Source: Verrucomicrobiota bacterium (lineage in GTDB: Bacteria > Verrucomicrobiota > Verrucomicrobiia > Verrucomicrobiales > Akkermansiaceae). Taken from it: a stretch of 36,738 nt of DNA. Position 1 is the stretch's first letter; every line of letters starts with the position of its first letter. The translations under genes were made by a program, and so were the position numbers. Positions 25,172 to 35,100 of this stretch are shown here, one piece after another. The notes beneath the pieces are model-generated. The model saw only the letters and a program-made list of their open reading frames with translations, had not been told where the DNA came from and made no database searches. Location of the stretch: the NCBI GenBank assembly GCA_017301995.1, contig JAFLEH010000002.1:1-36738 (forward strand), in the 5' to 3' direction.

Positions 25172-25411
25172 GAGGGTGTTGTAATACAGGATCGGTTGTG
25201 GCGCAATACGGAATTCGCTCAGCAATCCGCGGTTGAAATCGCGGATTGTGGGAGCCTCCGGTGATTTGTAATCGGGTATCGGGCTTTTTGGCGCTCACAT
25301 TGCCGGATGGGTCGTGGGTGGCAAATGTTCATGAACTGCAGCGTGTTCACGTTTCCGTGAGCAGCGCGCATTTCGTGAACAAAGCCGAAATCCCGATCAA
25401 CCTTCCCGTGT
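25172..25411. promoter_or_regulatory. Control region upstream of the antitoxin-toxin pair
   Basis: It contains a perfect 9-bp inverted repeat CAATCCGCG (25223-25231) / CGCGGATTG (25240-25248) with an 8-bp spacer, 52 bp upstream of the antitoxin ATG, a plausible operator for the ribbon-helix-helix protein. Further on is the palindrome GTTCATGAAC (25327-25336) with nearby GTTCAC (25345) and GTGAAC (25375) half-sites. The second group could belong to the antitoxin promoter or be the tail of the TPR gene that ends at 25412. No coding frame is supported here. Confidence 0.35.
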
Positions 25412-28400
25412 CTACTTCGCCGGGCGGTCCTCCAGCCAGGGGAGGAGGGGGTGGAGGCGGGAGAGGCAGGTGTCGCCGAGGATGAGGCGTTTGACGAGGG
25501 ACAGGGATGCGGGGTGGGAGCGGAGGGCGGCGGCGGTGCGGGTGCGTTTGGCGGGATCGAGCAGATCGAGGGCGATCTCGCCGAGGTTGAGCAGGGCCAC
25601 GGCGTGGAGGTCGCGCTGGGCCGGGTTGGCTAGGATTTTCTCCAACAGCATGAGCGCTTCGGACGGGTTGTTCGAGTCGGTTAGGGCACCGGCGCGGAGC
25701 AGGTCGAGGTCGTCCTGATAGCGTCCGGTGGAGTGGTTGGCCTGGTGGTTGAGGATGGCGTCGAGCGTTGCCTGCGGGTTGGCGGGTTGGGGGCGTTCGG
25801 GTTCGATCCGTTTGTAGCCGTTGGGAATGGGCGCTTCGGGGAAATGGAAGGCGCGGACGAGGAGGGTGCCGCGGGATTGGCGGGCGATCAGCCGGGTGAG
25901 CCGCAGGGAAGCCGCCTCGCGCTTGGGGCTGTCCGGATAGGTTTCGAGAAACTCGCGCCAGCCGGCGATGGTGTCGTTGGCGGGGCCCTTGTCGTTGTCG
26001 TTCTCGTCCTTGAGGATCCTAAGCCGGTCGCGGAAATCCAACAGGCTCTTGAACTGCGCGGGCAGCGAGTCGTGGTTGCCGTTGGCGTAGTCGGCGAACT
26101 CGGCGACGGTGATGTCCGGAAGCGATGCTGCGGCGGTGAGATCATCGAGGCGGTCGATGGCGGCGAGGACTTCCGTCTGGTTCTCGGGATCGGTTCCGGC
26201 GCGGAGTTTGTCGAGTTGGCGTTTGGTTTCCATCAGATCGCGGCGGAGGTCCTTCATTTTGGTTCCGGGCGCGGGGTTGTCGAATTTGGCGGGCAGTTTG
26301 GCGATTTCCGCGTGGAGGTTTTCGGCGGCCTCGTTAGGTTCCCAGGGTTCCCGATGGGGGCGGTGGTCCAGGATATCCAACATCGCGCCAACCGAATTGG
26401 CGCTGCTGTAATCGCCGGGCATCCATGGCGCGGAGGTCGGCGCGAAAACACAATAAACCGCGCGGCGGGCTTCGGCGGAAGCGGGGAAACGGGCGCGCAG
26501 CTTGTCGTGGAGATCCCGCGAGAGTGCGGTCGCCCGGGTTTCGAGGGCGCGGGATTTCTGATAGAGCGAGAACTCCGCGCGGCGGAACAGGCAGAGGTTG
26601 GCCAGTTCGAGGGCCGGAGCGCCGACCGAAGGATCGTCCGAAACGGCCGCGGCGATGGCGTGTTCGAAGGCATGGGTGGCCTCGTCCATCCGGTCGAGTG
26701 TGGACTCGACGGAAGCGCGCGGGAACCCGAGTTCGAGCGCGTTGCGCCGGCGGAGAAGGTCCTGGGACTCCTCCTGACTATTCGCGTAGTAGCAGGCTCC
26801 CGTGGCCGGGAGGGTTAGAAAACCGCGGTGCTCCAACCAGTGGCGGGCGATGGCGAGGCTGATGCGGGCGCGATCGGCCGGGGCGGCCGCATCGCGGTCT
26901 CTGACGAGCTTCTCCAACGGGGCGACGTGCTCGTCCCACGCTTTGGCATCGAGGAAGGCGGCGCGTTTGAAGAGGTAGCGCGCGCCCTCCCATTCTTCCC
27001 TAACCGGCTTTTCACCGGGGGAAAGGTGATTTTTCGCGAGCGTGAAATTGCCTTGGGCAATGGCGCGGCAGCGGAGGATGGTGCGGAGTTCCTCGGTGAC
27101 CGGATCGTCCTTGGGGAGATCGGTTAGGGCCGTCGCCAGATCTTCCGCGGGCGAGAAACGCGCCAGTGTGTCGAGCCATTGGACCAGGTGGTATTCGGGC
27201 TGCAATTTCGGCCATTTGGGTGCCGCGTCTTCCATTTTCGCGTCGGTTTCCCCGTTGTTTTCGGCGGATTCCTGCCAGCGTGCCGCCTGGGCCGTGGTTT
27301 CGGCGATCTGGAGTTTCGCGAACGCGGCGATCGCTTCGGCGGTGCGGTTGGCGCGGAACAATCCGATGGCGCGCTGGAACGGGAGATTGTTGGCGAGCGG
27401 GCTCTTCGGATAGAGGCTGGCGAGTTGGTCGAGTGCGGCGACGGCTTCGGCGTGCCGGCCCAGGCGGCGGAGCACGGTGGCGCGGGCGTGGAGGGTTTCG
27501 TCGGATGGGGGATCGGCCTGGATTTGGTTGAGCAACGCGAGCGCTTGCTCGTGTTCGCCGGACTCCGAGGACGACCATGCCACGAGGGTGAGCGTAACCG
27601 GATCGAGTTTGGTGCCTTGGGCCAGCAGCTCGCGGCCGAGTTGGCGGAGCGCGTATCCGATGAACGGACGCGGCAGCAGGATCCGCCGCTTGAGGAAGTC
27701 GATGGTGTAGCGGTCTCCGGAATCGTTCTCACCTAACAACGGAAGCTCGATATCCGCCGCCGGGTCGATGGCGTGCTGGACGAAGAGTCTTGCGACGAGC
27801 GGATGGCGGGCGATCCGAGCGGCTGGGAACTGGGGTTCCCATACGTAGTCCGAGTCTCCGCGGTCGGGACCGGAATTCGTCTCGATGATTTTGGCGAAGA
27901 TCGCGTCGCATTCGCGGAGGACGGTGCGGGTGATTTCGCGAGTCGGTTGGGCTTCGAGGCGATCGAGTTGGTGCGCCACCGCGCGGCCGGATTCGCCGCC
28001 GTCCGAGGCGATTGCGGCCAACCAGCCGTGCGCGTCCGGAGCATAAGGGTGGGGGTGGCGTTTTCCCTGTTCGATCAATTGGTGGAGCCGGGTGGTGGCT
28101 TTGAGGCGGAGTTCCGGTACCGCAGGGTTGATTTTGGCATCGCTGGGAATGTCCTCGTCTTCCGGGACGGCAGGGCCTCCGCCGAGGTGGCGGGATTGTT
28201 CGATCTCGCAACGGGAGAGCATGATGGCTGCGGCGAGCTGGCGTCCGGTTAGGTCGGGCGGCGGCGCCGGTTGCGCGTCGTCCGCGGCGGGTTCTTCCGG
28301 CTCGGGGGGCAGCACGGCGTCGAAATCCGCGGCGGCCTCGGCAAAGCGATCCGCCCGGAAGAGAAACGCGCCGCGCTGGATGAGCCAGTTCGGTTTGAGC

Positions 28401-28927
28401 TGGGGCTTGGCGGCTTTCAATTCGCGGTTGAAGAACTCCAGGCGTTCTTCGATTTGGTTGGCGAACGCGGCTTTCATGCCCAGCCACGCGTCTTTTTCCA
28501 TGTCCCACGGGCAATCGGCCGGCGGGCGCTTGGGCAGATTGGGTTGCGGCTGCGTCCGCCAGGCGATGTAGGATTGGGCGGCGGTGAACGTGGCGTCATC
28601 CGCGGCGAGTTCGCGCAATTCCCAGAGCAGATTCGCGCGGGCGGAGGCATAGTCGCCGTCGCGGTTGAGCCTGAGGAGCCGGTCGATTTCGGCGAGGCGC
28701 GCCTGGGCGTCGAGGTCGGCGAGGGTTTCCGGCAGTTTGGCGCATGCCGTGTCGAGCGTGTCGCCGGGCGGGAGGGACTTGTCCTTGGGATGGGTTTCCT
28801 CGAAGAGTTGCGCCCAGCGTTTCGCGGGCAGGCGCTCGGGATAGTTCCCGAGCGACGGTGGTGCCTGATAGAACATAGGACCGCAGGCGATCGATCCGAG
28901 AATGAATATATATATTGCGCGCCGCAT
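25412..28927 (-). CDS. Very large TPR-like putative lipoprotein, function unknown
   Basis: 1171 aa. The N-terminus MRRAIYIFILGSIACGPMFYQ is a short hydrophobic signal with a lipobox-like SIAC, so it may be lipid-anchored at Cys15. Most of the rest is alpha-helical with TPR-like pairs, for example WLIQRGAFLFRADRFAEAAADFDAVL, LRRLGRHAEAVAALDQLASLYPKSPLANNL and LAALNQIQADPPSDETLHA-like segments. No catalytic motif is seen. Proteins of this size and style are common in Verrucomicrobia and Planctomycetes and are thought to scaffold complexes. ATG 28927 is preceded by a good AGGA seven bases upstream. It lies 103 bp downstream of the beta-helix gene on the same strand. Confidence 0.75.
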   Translation of the reverse strand: MRRAIYIFILGSIACGPMFYQAPPSLGNYPERLPAKRWAQLFEETHPKDKSLPPGDTLDTACAKLPETLADLDAQARLAEIDRLLRLNRDGDYASARANLLWELRELAADDATFTAAQSYIAWRTQPQPNLPKRPPADCPWDMEKDAWLGMKAAFANQIEERLEFFNRELKAAKPQLKPNWLIQRGAFLFRADRFAEAAADFDAVLPPEPEEPAADDAQPAPPPDLTGRQLAAAIMLSRCEIEQSRHLGGGPAVPEDEDIPSDAKINPAVPELRLKATTRLHQLIEQGKRHPHPYAPDAHGWLAAIASDGGESGRAVAHQLDRLEAQPTREITRTVLRECDAIFAKIIETNSGPDRGDSDYVWEPQFPAARIARHPLVARLFVQHAIDPAADIELPLLGENDSGDRYTIDFLKRRILLPRPFIGYALRQLGRELLAQGTKLDPVTLTLVAWSSSESGEHEQALALLNQIQADPPSDETLHARATVLRRLGRHAEAVAALDQLASLYPKSPLANNLPFQRAIGLFRANRTAEAIAAFAKLQIAETTAQAARWQESAENNGETDAKMEDAAPKWPKLQPEYHLVQWLDTLARFSPAEDLATALTDLPKDDPVTEELRTILRCRAIAQGNFTLAKNHLSPGEKPVREEWEGARYLFKRAAFLDAKAWDEHVAPLEKLVRDRDAAAPADRARISLAIARHWLEHRGFLTLPATGACYYANSQEESQDLLRRRNALELGFPRASVESTLDRMDEATHAFEHAIAAAVSDDPSVGAPALELANLCLFRRAEFSLYQKSRALETRATALSRDLHDKLRARFPASAEARRAVYCVFAPTSAPWMPGDYSSANSVGAMLDILDHRPHREPWEPNEAAENLHAEIAKLPAKFDNPAPGTKMKDLRRDLMETKRQLDKLRAGTDPENQTEVLAAIDRLDDLTAAASLPDITVAEFADYANGNHDSLPAQFKSLLDFRDRLRILKDENDNDKGPANDTIAGWREFLETYPDSPKREAASLRLTRLIARQSRGTLLVRAFHFPEAPIPNGYKRIEPERPQPANPQATLDAILNHQANHSTGRYQDDLDLLRAGALTDSNNPSEALMLLEKILANPAQRDLHAVALLNLGEIALDLLDPAKRTRTAAALRSHPASLSLVKRLILGDTCLSRLHPLLPWLEDRPAK

Positions 28928-29030
28928 GGCCGCATCCTACGGCGGAGCGCATCGCAATCAATCGGGATTTGGAAATTTTTTCCGGACCGGTTGGATTCGC
29001 CCGCGCGATTCCGGATGGCGGGTTTGATGG

Positions 29031-31127
29031 CTATTTTCCCGCATCCTTGGCCAAGGCGATCCATTGCGGGTCTCCGTACACTCCGGCCTTGGAGGAGTCG
29101 AACGGTTTGAAGCCCAGTTTCACCGCCGGGGAATCCGGTTTCACTCGGAAGTCGCCGTTCGCGGGATCGACGAAAAGCGGGTCCGCTGCCACCGATCCGG
29201 GCTCGTGTCCGGCGGCCTGCCATTTGGCGAGATCGCCGCCGGGGAATTTCGGAGCGCCGGCGGTGGACCAGAACACGTTGGAGCCACCCTCGAAGCGTAC
29301 TTTGTCCCATGCGCCACCCAGCGTGGGGCCGGGGTGGGTCCAATAGACGATGTTGTTGGAAAAGGTGAACGACAGATGCCCTTCGGGCCGGGTGGCCTGG
29401 AGTTGGTGCTCGCGACTCTCGACGAAGATGTTGTTGCGGACGGTGTTTTCCTTTCCGTAGTGTTGGTGGAACCCGCCGGTTTTGGTCCGATAGACCAGGT
29501 TGTTTTCGAACAGAATGCCGGTGGAGCCTTCGTCGGTGTAGAGTCCCCAGCCGCCGTAGGAGTAGGCGGAGATGTCGTGGAAAACGTTCCCGGTGACGGT
29601 CGTCCCCTCGGACGGTCCGAGGGTGTAGATGCCGCCCATGTCGCTGAGCAGGCCCTTGCCAATGTGGTGGACATGGTTGTCGGAGATGGTGTTGCGCTTG
29701 CAGTTGCTCGCATCGTATCCCCAGCGCCAACCGACGCTGATGCCGGTATAGAACAGGTCGGCGATTTCGTTGTGGGTGATGCGGTTGTCCGGGCTGAAAC
29801 CGATCCACACCCCCACGGCGCAGGGGAAGATCGATCCGCCGTGGCGGATGATGCAATTGTCCACCGCGATGTGGCTGGTGGCGGTGTTTTCGTTAGGAGG
29901 CATGCCGGTTTCGCCGATCCGGACGCCGCCCGCGCCGAAGTCGTGGACGAGGCATTTCCGCAGGGCCGAGTCCCGGCAGCCGCGCCGGAACCACACCGCG
30001 TAGGTGCCGAGATGGGCGAACTCGCAGTCCTCGATGACAACGTCGCGCGCGCCATCGGCGAGAACCGCCGCTTCCAGCGAGGCCGCGGCTTGGTTGGGCT
30101 CGAAACCGCCGGGCGGCGTGAGCCACTGCGCGTGGCGGAATGAAAGCCCCTTGATGGTTAGGTGCTCCACCCGCTTTCCCGCGTCCGGTTCGCCGGCGAT
30201 CCGGATGAAACGGTCCGCCACCGGGGCGATGACCTCCATTTTCGCCGGATCCTCGCCGGGCAACGGCAGATAGCTCAGGGTGCCGTCGCGCGCGAGGAAC
30301 CACTCGCCGGGCGCATCGAGGAAGGCGAGGGCGTTTTCCGCGATCCAGGTGGATTTGTTGTCCCACTTGTTCCACGGTTTCATGCCTTCGCCGACCGATG
30401 ACAGGGTGCGGGCCGCGGGGTCGATCCGTTCGATGAAACGGCGGGTGTTGTCCCATTTGTGATAGACGACGAAGTTCACGTCGCGGAGCGCTTCGGGTGT
30501 TAGGCCGGCGAGTGGCGCGATATCCGCCGCCGCGAGGGTGACTGTCTGGCGGGCTTCGGCGGGCTTCGGGTTGGCGGACGGTTTCAACACCCCCTCGGCC
30601 ACGGCTTCGATCCGGTTCCACCCGGTATTGGGCGTGCGGGCGCGGGTGGCGCGGCGGCCGTTGACCCAGAGCTGCTCGAAATACCATTTGCCGGCGGCGA
30701 CATCGGGCACATTGGTTTGCCAGATGCCATTCGTGCCGGGTTTCCATCCGCCGATGGCGCGACCGCCGCTGAAAACCGGCTTTGCGCCGGATTCCGCCTC
30801 GTAGCTGACCGGCGCCTCTTTCGTGCCGCCGTCCTCGGGGGAGAGAGTGAACGGCTCGGAAAGCGGATAGGTGCCGTCGGCCACGATCACTCTGGCGGTT
30901 TCGCCCTTCCGGCCTGCCGCCCGCAGTTTGCGGATGGCATCCCGCGCGCCGGCGAGCGTGCCGAGCGGACCGTCGGTGCGTTCGGCATTCGGTTTTGCCA
31001 GAGTGCCGCTCCAGGCGTCTTTACCTTCCGGGGACACGTGGATCTCCACCGCGCCGGACCTGAGGGAAAATGCCGCCACGGCGACAATGGAAAGCAACGC
31101 GGGCTGGGGGTTGGAGAGAATTCGCAT
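29031..31127 (-). CDS. Exported right-handed parallel beta-helix protein (probable polysaccharide-active enzyme)
   Basis: 698 aa. Signal peptide about residues 1-26 ([26 protein letters not shown]). The mature protein starts [27 protein letters not shown], then [13 protein letters not shown], an opening typical of secreted beta-helix enzymes. From about 330 to 620 there are repeated coils such as [41 protein letters not shown] and [24 protein letters not shown], characteristic of pectate-lyase-like solenoids. The N-terminal layout resembles GH141-like proteins, but family membership is a guess. ATG 31127 was chosen because it starts the signal peptide; an upstream in-frame start adds 12 polar residues. 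Confidence 0.82.
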   Translation of the reverse strand: MRILSNPQPALLSIVAVAAFSLRSGAVEIHVSPEGKDAWSGTLAKPNAERTDGPLGTLAGARDAIRKLRAAGRKGETARVIVADGTYPLSEPFTLSPEDGGTKEAPVSYEAESGAKPVFSGGRAIGGWKPGTNGIWQTNVPDVAAGKWYFEQLWVNGRRATRARTPNTGWNRIEAVAEGVLKPSANPKPAEARQTVTLAAADIAPLAGLTPEALRDVNFVVYHKWDNTRRFIERIDPAARTLSSVGEGMKPWNKWDNKSTWIAENALAFLDAPGEWFLARDGTLSYLPLPGEDPAKMEVIAPVADRFIRIAGEPDAGKRVEHLTIKGLSFRHAQWLTPPGGFEPNQAAASLEAAVLADGARDVVIEDCEFAHLGTYAVWFRRGCRDSALRKCLVHDFGAGGVRIGETGMPPNENTATSHIAVDNCIIRHGGSIFPCAVGVWIGFSPDNRITHNEIADLFYTGISVGWRWGYDASNCKRNTISDNHVHHIGKGLLSDMGGIYTLGPSEGTTVTGNVFHDISAYSYGGWGLYTDEGSTGILFENNLVYRTKTGGFHQHYGKENTVRNNIFVESREHQLQATRPEGHLSFTFSNNIVYWTHPGPTLGGAWDKVRFEGGSNVFWSTAGAPKFPGGDLAKWQAAGHEPGSVAADPLFVDPANGDFRVKPDSPAVKLGFKPFDSSKAGVYGDPQWIALAKDAGK

Positions 31128-31301
31128 TGGCTCGCTACGCGAAGCTGAGGCCGGTGCTTTCAAGTGGAAAACAAGCCGCTTCCGGAGAAACCATCCGATG
31201 GACGATAACGGAAATCGGCGGGAAGATTTCGAATTTCTTTTGGAATATCGAATATTTAAGTTGACTTAACCATCGCTTTGAGCAAGGTCGGCGTCGAGCA
31301 C

Positions 31302-31913
31302 ATGGCACCCATGAATGAGGTTTCCGAATACCGACGAGCGCGCGTGAGCATCCCGCGGATGCCACTGCCAGGCGACGTTGTGGAAGAAATTCCGCGTGCT
31401 CGCGTGGCATCGCCGTTTCTCACCCGTGATGGTTTGTTGGTTGCGAACTTGGTGGCTCTGGCGCCGGGTATCATCAAAAGGGCGAATCCGTCCCGGCGGC
31501 CTGTCGGCGGAAACGGCAGGGGATGCAGGTTCGGTCCCGGCTCGGGCCGCTTGGCTGCGGAGGTTGGTCATCCCCCCGGCGTGGAGCGGCGATCCGGTGC
31601 TTCGGAGTCGTTTTTGAGAAAGATCCGCAGGGTGTGCGCTTGTTTGGGAGGCGACGAAAACGCGGTCGCCTTGGTGGCGGCCATTCTGGTTTTGATTGCC
31701 GGGGCGGTATGCCTCTTCGTCGTCGGCGAGCGGCAACCGGAGCCGCCGCACCTCAGTGGGAGATTGAGCGAATCGGTTGAAAACGAGGGTTCCGCTTCCG
31801 TTGGGCTGCATTCACCCGAGAAGGGCTCCGTTATACCGGCCAAAACCATCAACAAGCCCGCTCAGGCGGATTCCGGGACTTTGGCGGGTGCCAGGACCAC
31901 CGGACCTTTTTGA
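31302..31913 (+). CDS. Orphan protein with one transmembrane segment
   Basis: 203 aa from ATG 31302; an in-frame TTG at 31278 is possible. Arg-, Pro- and Gly-rich first half, then a basic stretch FLRKIRRVCACLGG and one hydrophobic helix NAVALVAAILVLIAGAVCLFVVG (about residues 120-142), then a polar tail. The predicted layout is cytosolic N-terminus, single TM and external C-terminus. No family recognised. Codon pattern is less biased than in its neighbours and no good ribosome-binding site is seen, so the reading is uncertain; the minus-strand open frames here look less protein-like. It diverges from the beta-helix gene. Confidence 0.4.
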   Translation: MAPMNEVSEYRRARVSIPRMPLPGDVVEEIPRARVASPFLTRDGLLVANLVALAPGIIKRANPSRRPVGGNGRGCRFGPGSGRLAAEVGHPPGVERRSGASESFLRKIRRVCACLGGDENAVALVAAILVLIAGAVCLFVVGERQPEPPHLSGRLSESVENEGSASVGLHSPEKGSVIPAKTINKPAQADSGTLAGARTTGPF

Positions 31914-32160
31914 TTGGTGGGATTTTGCCGGAGTTCCCCAAATGTGTTCAAAGTAACACAATTCATTTTGAAAAGCGGAGCTGTTGCCAGCCATCTTGCT
32001 CGTTTTTTGTCCTCATTATCGGAAAAATGCGCGGAATATTAATTTTGTTCTTGCGATATTTTAGAAACCCGAAATAATTCGCCCCGTCCCGGTCGTTTCC
32101 GCAATTCACCTCGTAGAGGATTCGACTGATTGCTGTTTCACCCCTTGCACCCCTTGGAAT
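31914..32160. other. AT-rich leader of the surface-protein gene
   Basis: This 247-bp gap is much richer in A and T than the rest of the window (for example 32025-32080). It probably holds the promoter of the gene starting at 32161, but no -35/-10 pair with correct spacing could be assigned with confidence and no Shine-Dalgarno sequence is obvious before the ATG. Confidence 0.35.
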
Positions 32161-35100
32161 ATGACTCCAATCCTCAGTTGGATCCGGATCAGCGCGTATG
32201 TGCTGGTCATAACTGTGTTTGCCCGTGGTCAGAATCCGCCGCCGACCCAGGTGTTTTACGTGCCGTTTCCTGAGGACAACCAACTGGCCGGGTTTTCCGG
32301 CATCAATAGCGCCGCGGTGGATCCACTGGCAGTGTTTGTGACCTTTTCCTCCGCCACCGACGGGACCGTGATCTACTACGATCACTGGGAAGACGGCTAT
32401 GAGCGTGACATTACCAATCCCACCCAAGCGACGACATTGGTTTTCGGTGACGGCAATGTGGCAAACGGCTATCCTCCGGGCAATCCCTCCGACATGATTC
32501 CGGCGGGCACGGTTTTCAGCCTCAGAAACTATGTGACCTCCACGAATCTGACCGCTTTGGACTACGATTCGCGGGACAAGGTGGCTTCATACAAGCCCAT
32601 CTCCCTGACCAAAACCACTTTCCCGGCATCTACCAATACATTGCTGGCAGGTTGTGTGGAGGTCTTCGAGCGCGGGCTTTGGGGCACCGAATACCGTGTA
32701 CCGATCGGTCAGGACATGCCGACGTCAGCCGCTACGGCCACTCTAGCGGAGGATTATGACATCTTCAGTTACACCGCCCTTTCCATCATGGCGGGTGAGG
32801 AGGGGGCCACGGTTCAGATCGATGCGGATAACAATGGTGCCTTCGAGCAAACCCTCAGTCTCGCCGAGGGCGAAACGACCTATGTGACGAACGTGAACAC
32901 CGGCGGCCGGGTCGTTTCGAACAACCCGGTGCAAGTGGTTCTGTTCTCGGGCAGGCCAAGCTCGAACTACCAGAGCCGCGATACCTCGCTGCTGCCGACC
33001 TACCGTTGGTCTAACAGCTATTACGCTCCGGTGACCACCGACAACGGCGGCAACTACCGCACCACCGTCTTTCTTTACAATCCTTCCGCATCGGCAATCA
33101 CCGTCAGCTATGACTTCAGGAACAGCGCGTCCTCGTACACCACGGCGACGGTTTCGGTTCCGGCGGGCGGAAACGCGCGCGTCAACCTTTCTCCGGCCGG
33201 CACCGGACATTCCGGAGCCTACCGATTCTACACCACTGGGGCAACCCCGCCGTCGTTCTACGCCTTCAGCTCGGTGGATGCGGGCAACACTTCCACCTCT
33301 CAAAACCAGGCATTCGACGGCGGATTCACGTTGGTTGGCAAGCCCTCTCTCACCACACAGGTGCTTGTCAGTCTGGGCATCGGACGCGACCCCTATTCGG
33401 CCACAAGCCCCACGCAGAATGGCAATCCGGTGTGGATCACCACGGTTGGAAACGGCCACACGGCGGCCACCATTTACGTGGACTACAACGGCGACAATGC
33501 CGGAGCGAATACCGATCCAAACGGCAATCATTACGATGTGTCATACAGCCTTCGGGAGCTTGAACAGCAGAAGATATTCGATCCCGACGGCGACCAGAGC
33601 GGCATGTTGGTCTATTCACTGAATTCCTCGGTGAAAATCGCCGCCGCATGGGCACAAGATCCGTTGGTGGCTTCCACCGCGCAACCCGGACTTGATGTTG
33701 CCACGCTGCTTCCTCCTCTGCGGGAAGGCGAGGGAGGGAAAAAATCCACGGTGGTCGTGGATGCCGATTCCGACGGCTATTTGAGCGCCGGTGACACTCT
33801 CGAATACGACATTCGCGGAGTGAACAGCGCCCGCGCTTCGATTCCGGGTCCGTTTGCCGTGACCGACACTCTCCCTGCCGATGTGATTTATGTTTCCAAC
33901 TCCGCACGCTACCGCTTCAGTGTTGGTGGCTCGTGGCAGGCATGGGTGAATATCCCGGACGACGGATCGGGCACGGCGTTTCCTCTTGATGGGGCCGGGT
34001 TTTCCGTTCCCGGAAACCTCGGTGTCGGCCAAGAACTGCAGGTCACCTTCCTCGCCACGGTCAAGAACTACGGCAGTCTGAGCGGCGGGAAAGTCATCAA
34101 TAGCGGCACGGTGGAAATCTCGCCTTACGGGCTCGTGCTTCCGGTAAGGTGGAGCGACACCGTTTACGGCAGTATCGGTGATCGCGTCTGGCAGGATCTG
34201 GACGGCGATGGCGTGCAGGATGCCGGGGAGATCGGCATAGCCGGCATTGATGTTTTCGCGGATTCCAACAACAATGGAACCTGGGAAACGGGAGAACCGA
34301 AATCCACCACCGACGCCAATGGAAATTACCTGCTGAAGGGGCTTGTCGCCGGGACGTACACCGTGCGTGTTGATCCGGTGGACATCGCCGCCGCTAACAT
34401 CGGTTACGGGACCACCTATGATCTCGACGGCATAGGCACGGCAAATGTGGCGGTGGTAACACTTGCTTCGGCCCAGGACCGGACGGACGCCGACTTTGGA
34501 TACCGGGTCGGCGCCAGTGTCGGCAACCGCGTGTGGGTGGACCGCGACGGCGATGGCGTTCAGGAAAATGGCGAGCCGGGTATCAACGGATTGCGCGTCT
34601 ATATGGACCTGGACAACGACAACACTTACGACGTCGGCGAGCCAAACACGATCACTTCGAACGATGGGATATACTACATCGGCAATCTAAACGCCGGCAC
34701 TTATGTGGTCAGGGTGGACACCACAACGCTGCCGACGGGTGCGAACCAAACTTTCGATCTCAACGGCGCGCTCGATCATGAGGCATCGGTGACTCTCGTT
34801 TCCGCCGAGCATCGGGGAGATCTCGACTTCGGATACCGCGGCACCCTTTCCATCGGAGACCTGGTTTGGAACGATGTGGATGCCAATGGCACGCGCGTCA
34901 CCTATAATGTTATTGATGGCCGGATTGATATCAACAACGACGCTCTTGTGGACGGCAATGACGACGGGACTTTGGGCGGCGTCACCCTAATCAATGGCCG
35001 TCTCGATCTCGATGGCAATGGCTCCATAGGAGCCGGCGATGCCGGTGTGTTTCAGGGGATCACCGTGATTGCCGGTGTTTTGGATACCGATGGAAGTGGA

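Noticed and set aside
25733..26818. Plus-strand open frame inside the TPR lipoprotein gene
   Set aside because: Antisense shadow; no start signal and biased Gly/Val/Glu composition.
31256..31477. Remnant of a transposase on the minus strand
   Set aside because: No DDE or HUH motif, no terminal repeats and no target duplication; the resemblance was only to generic basic sequence.
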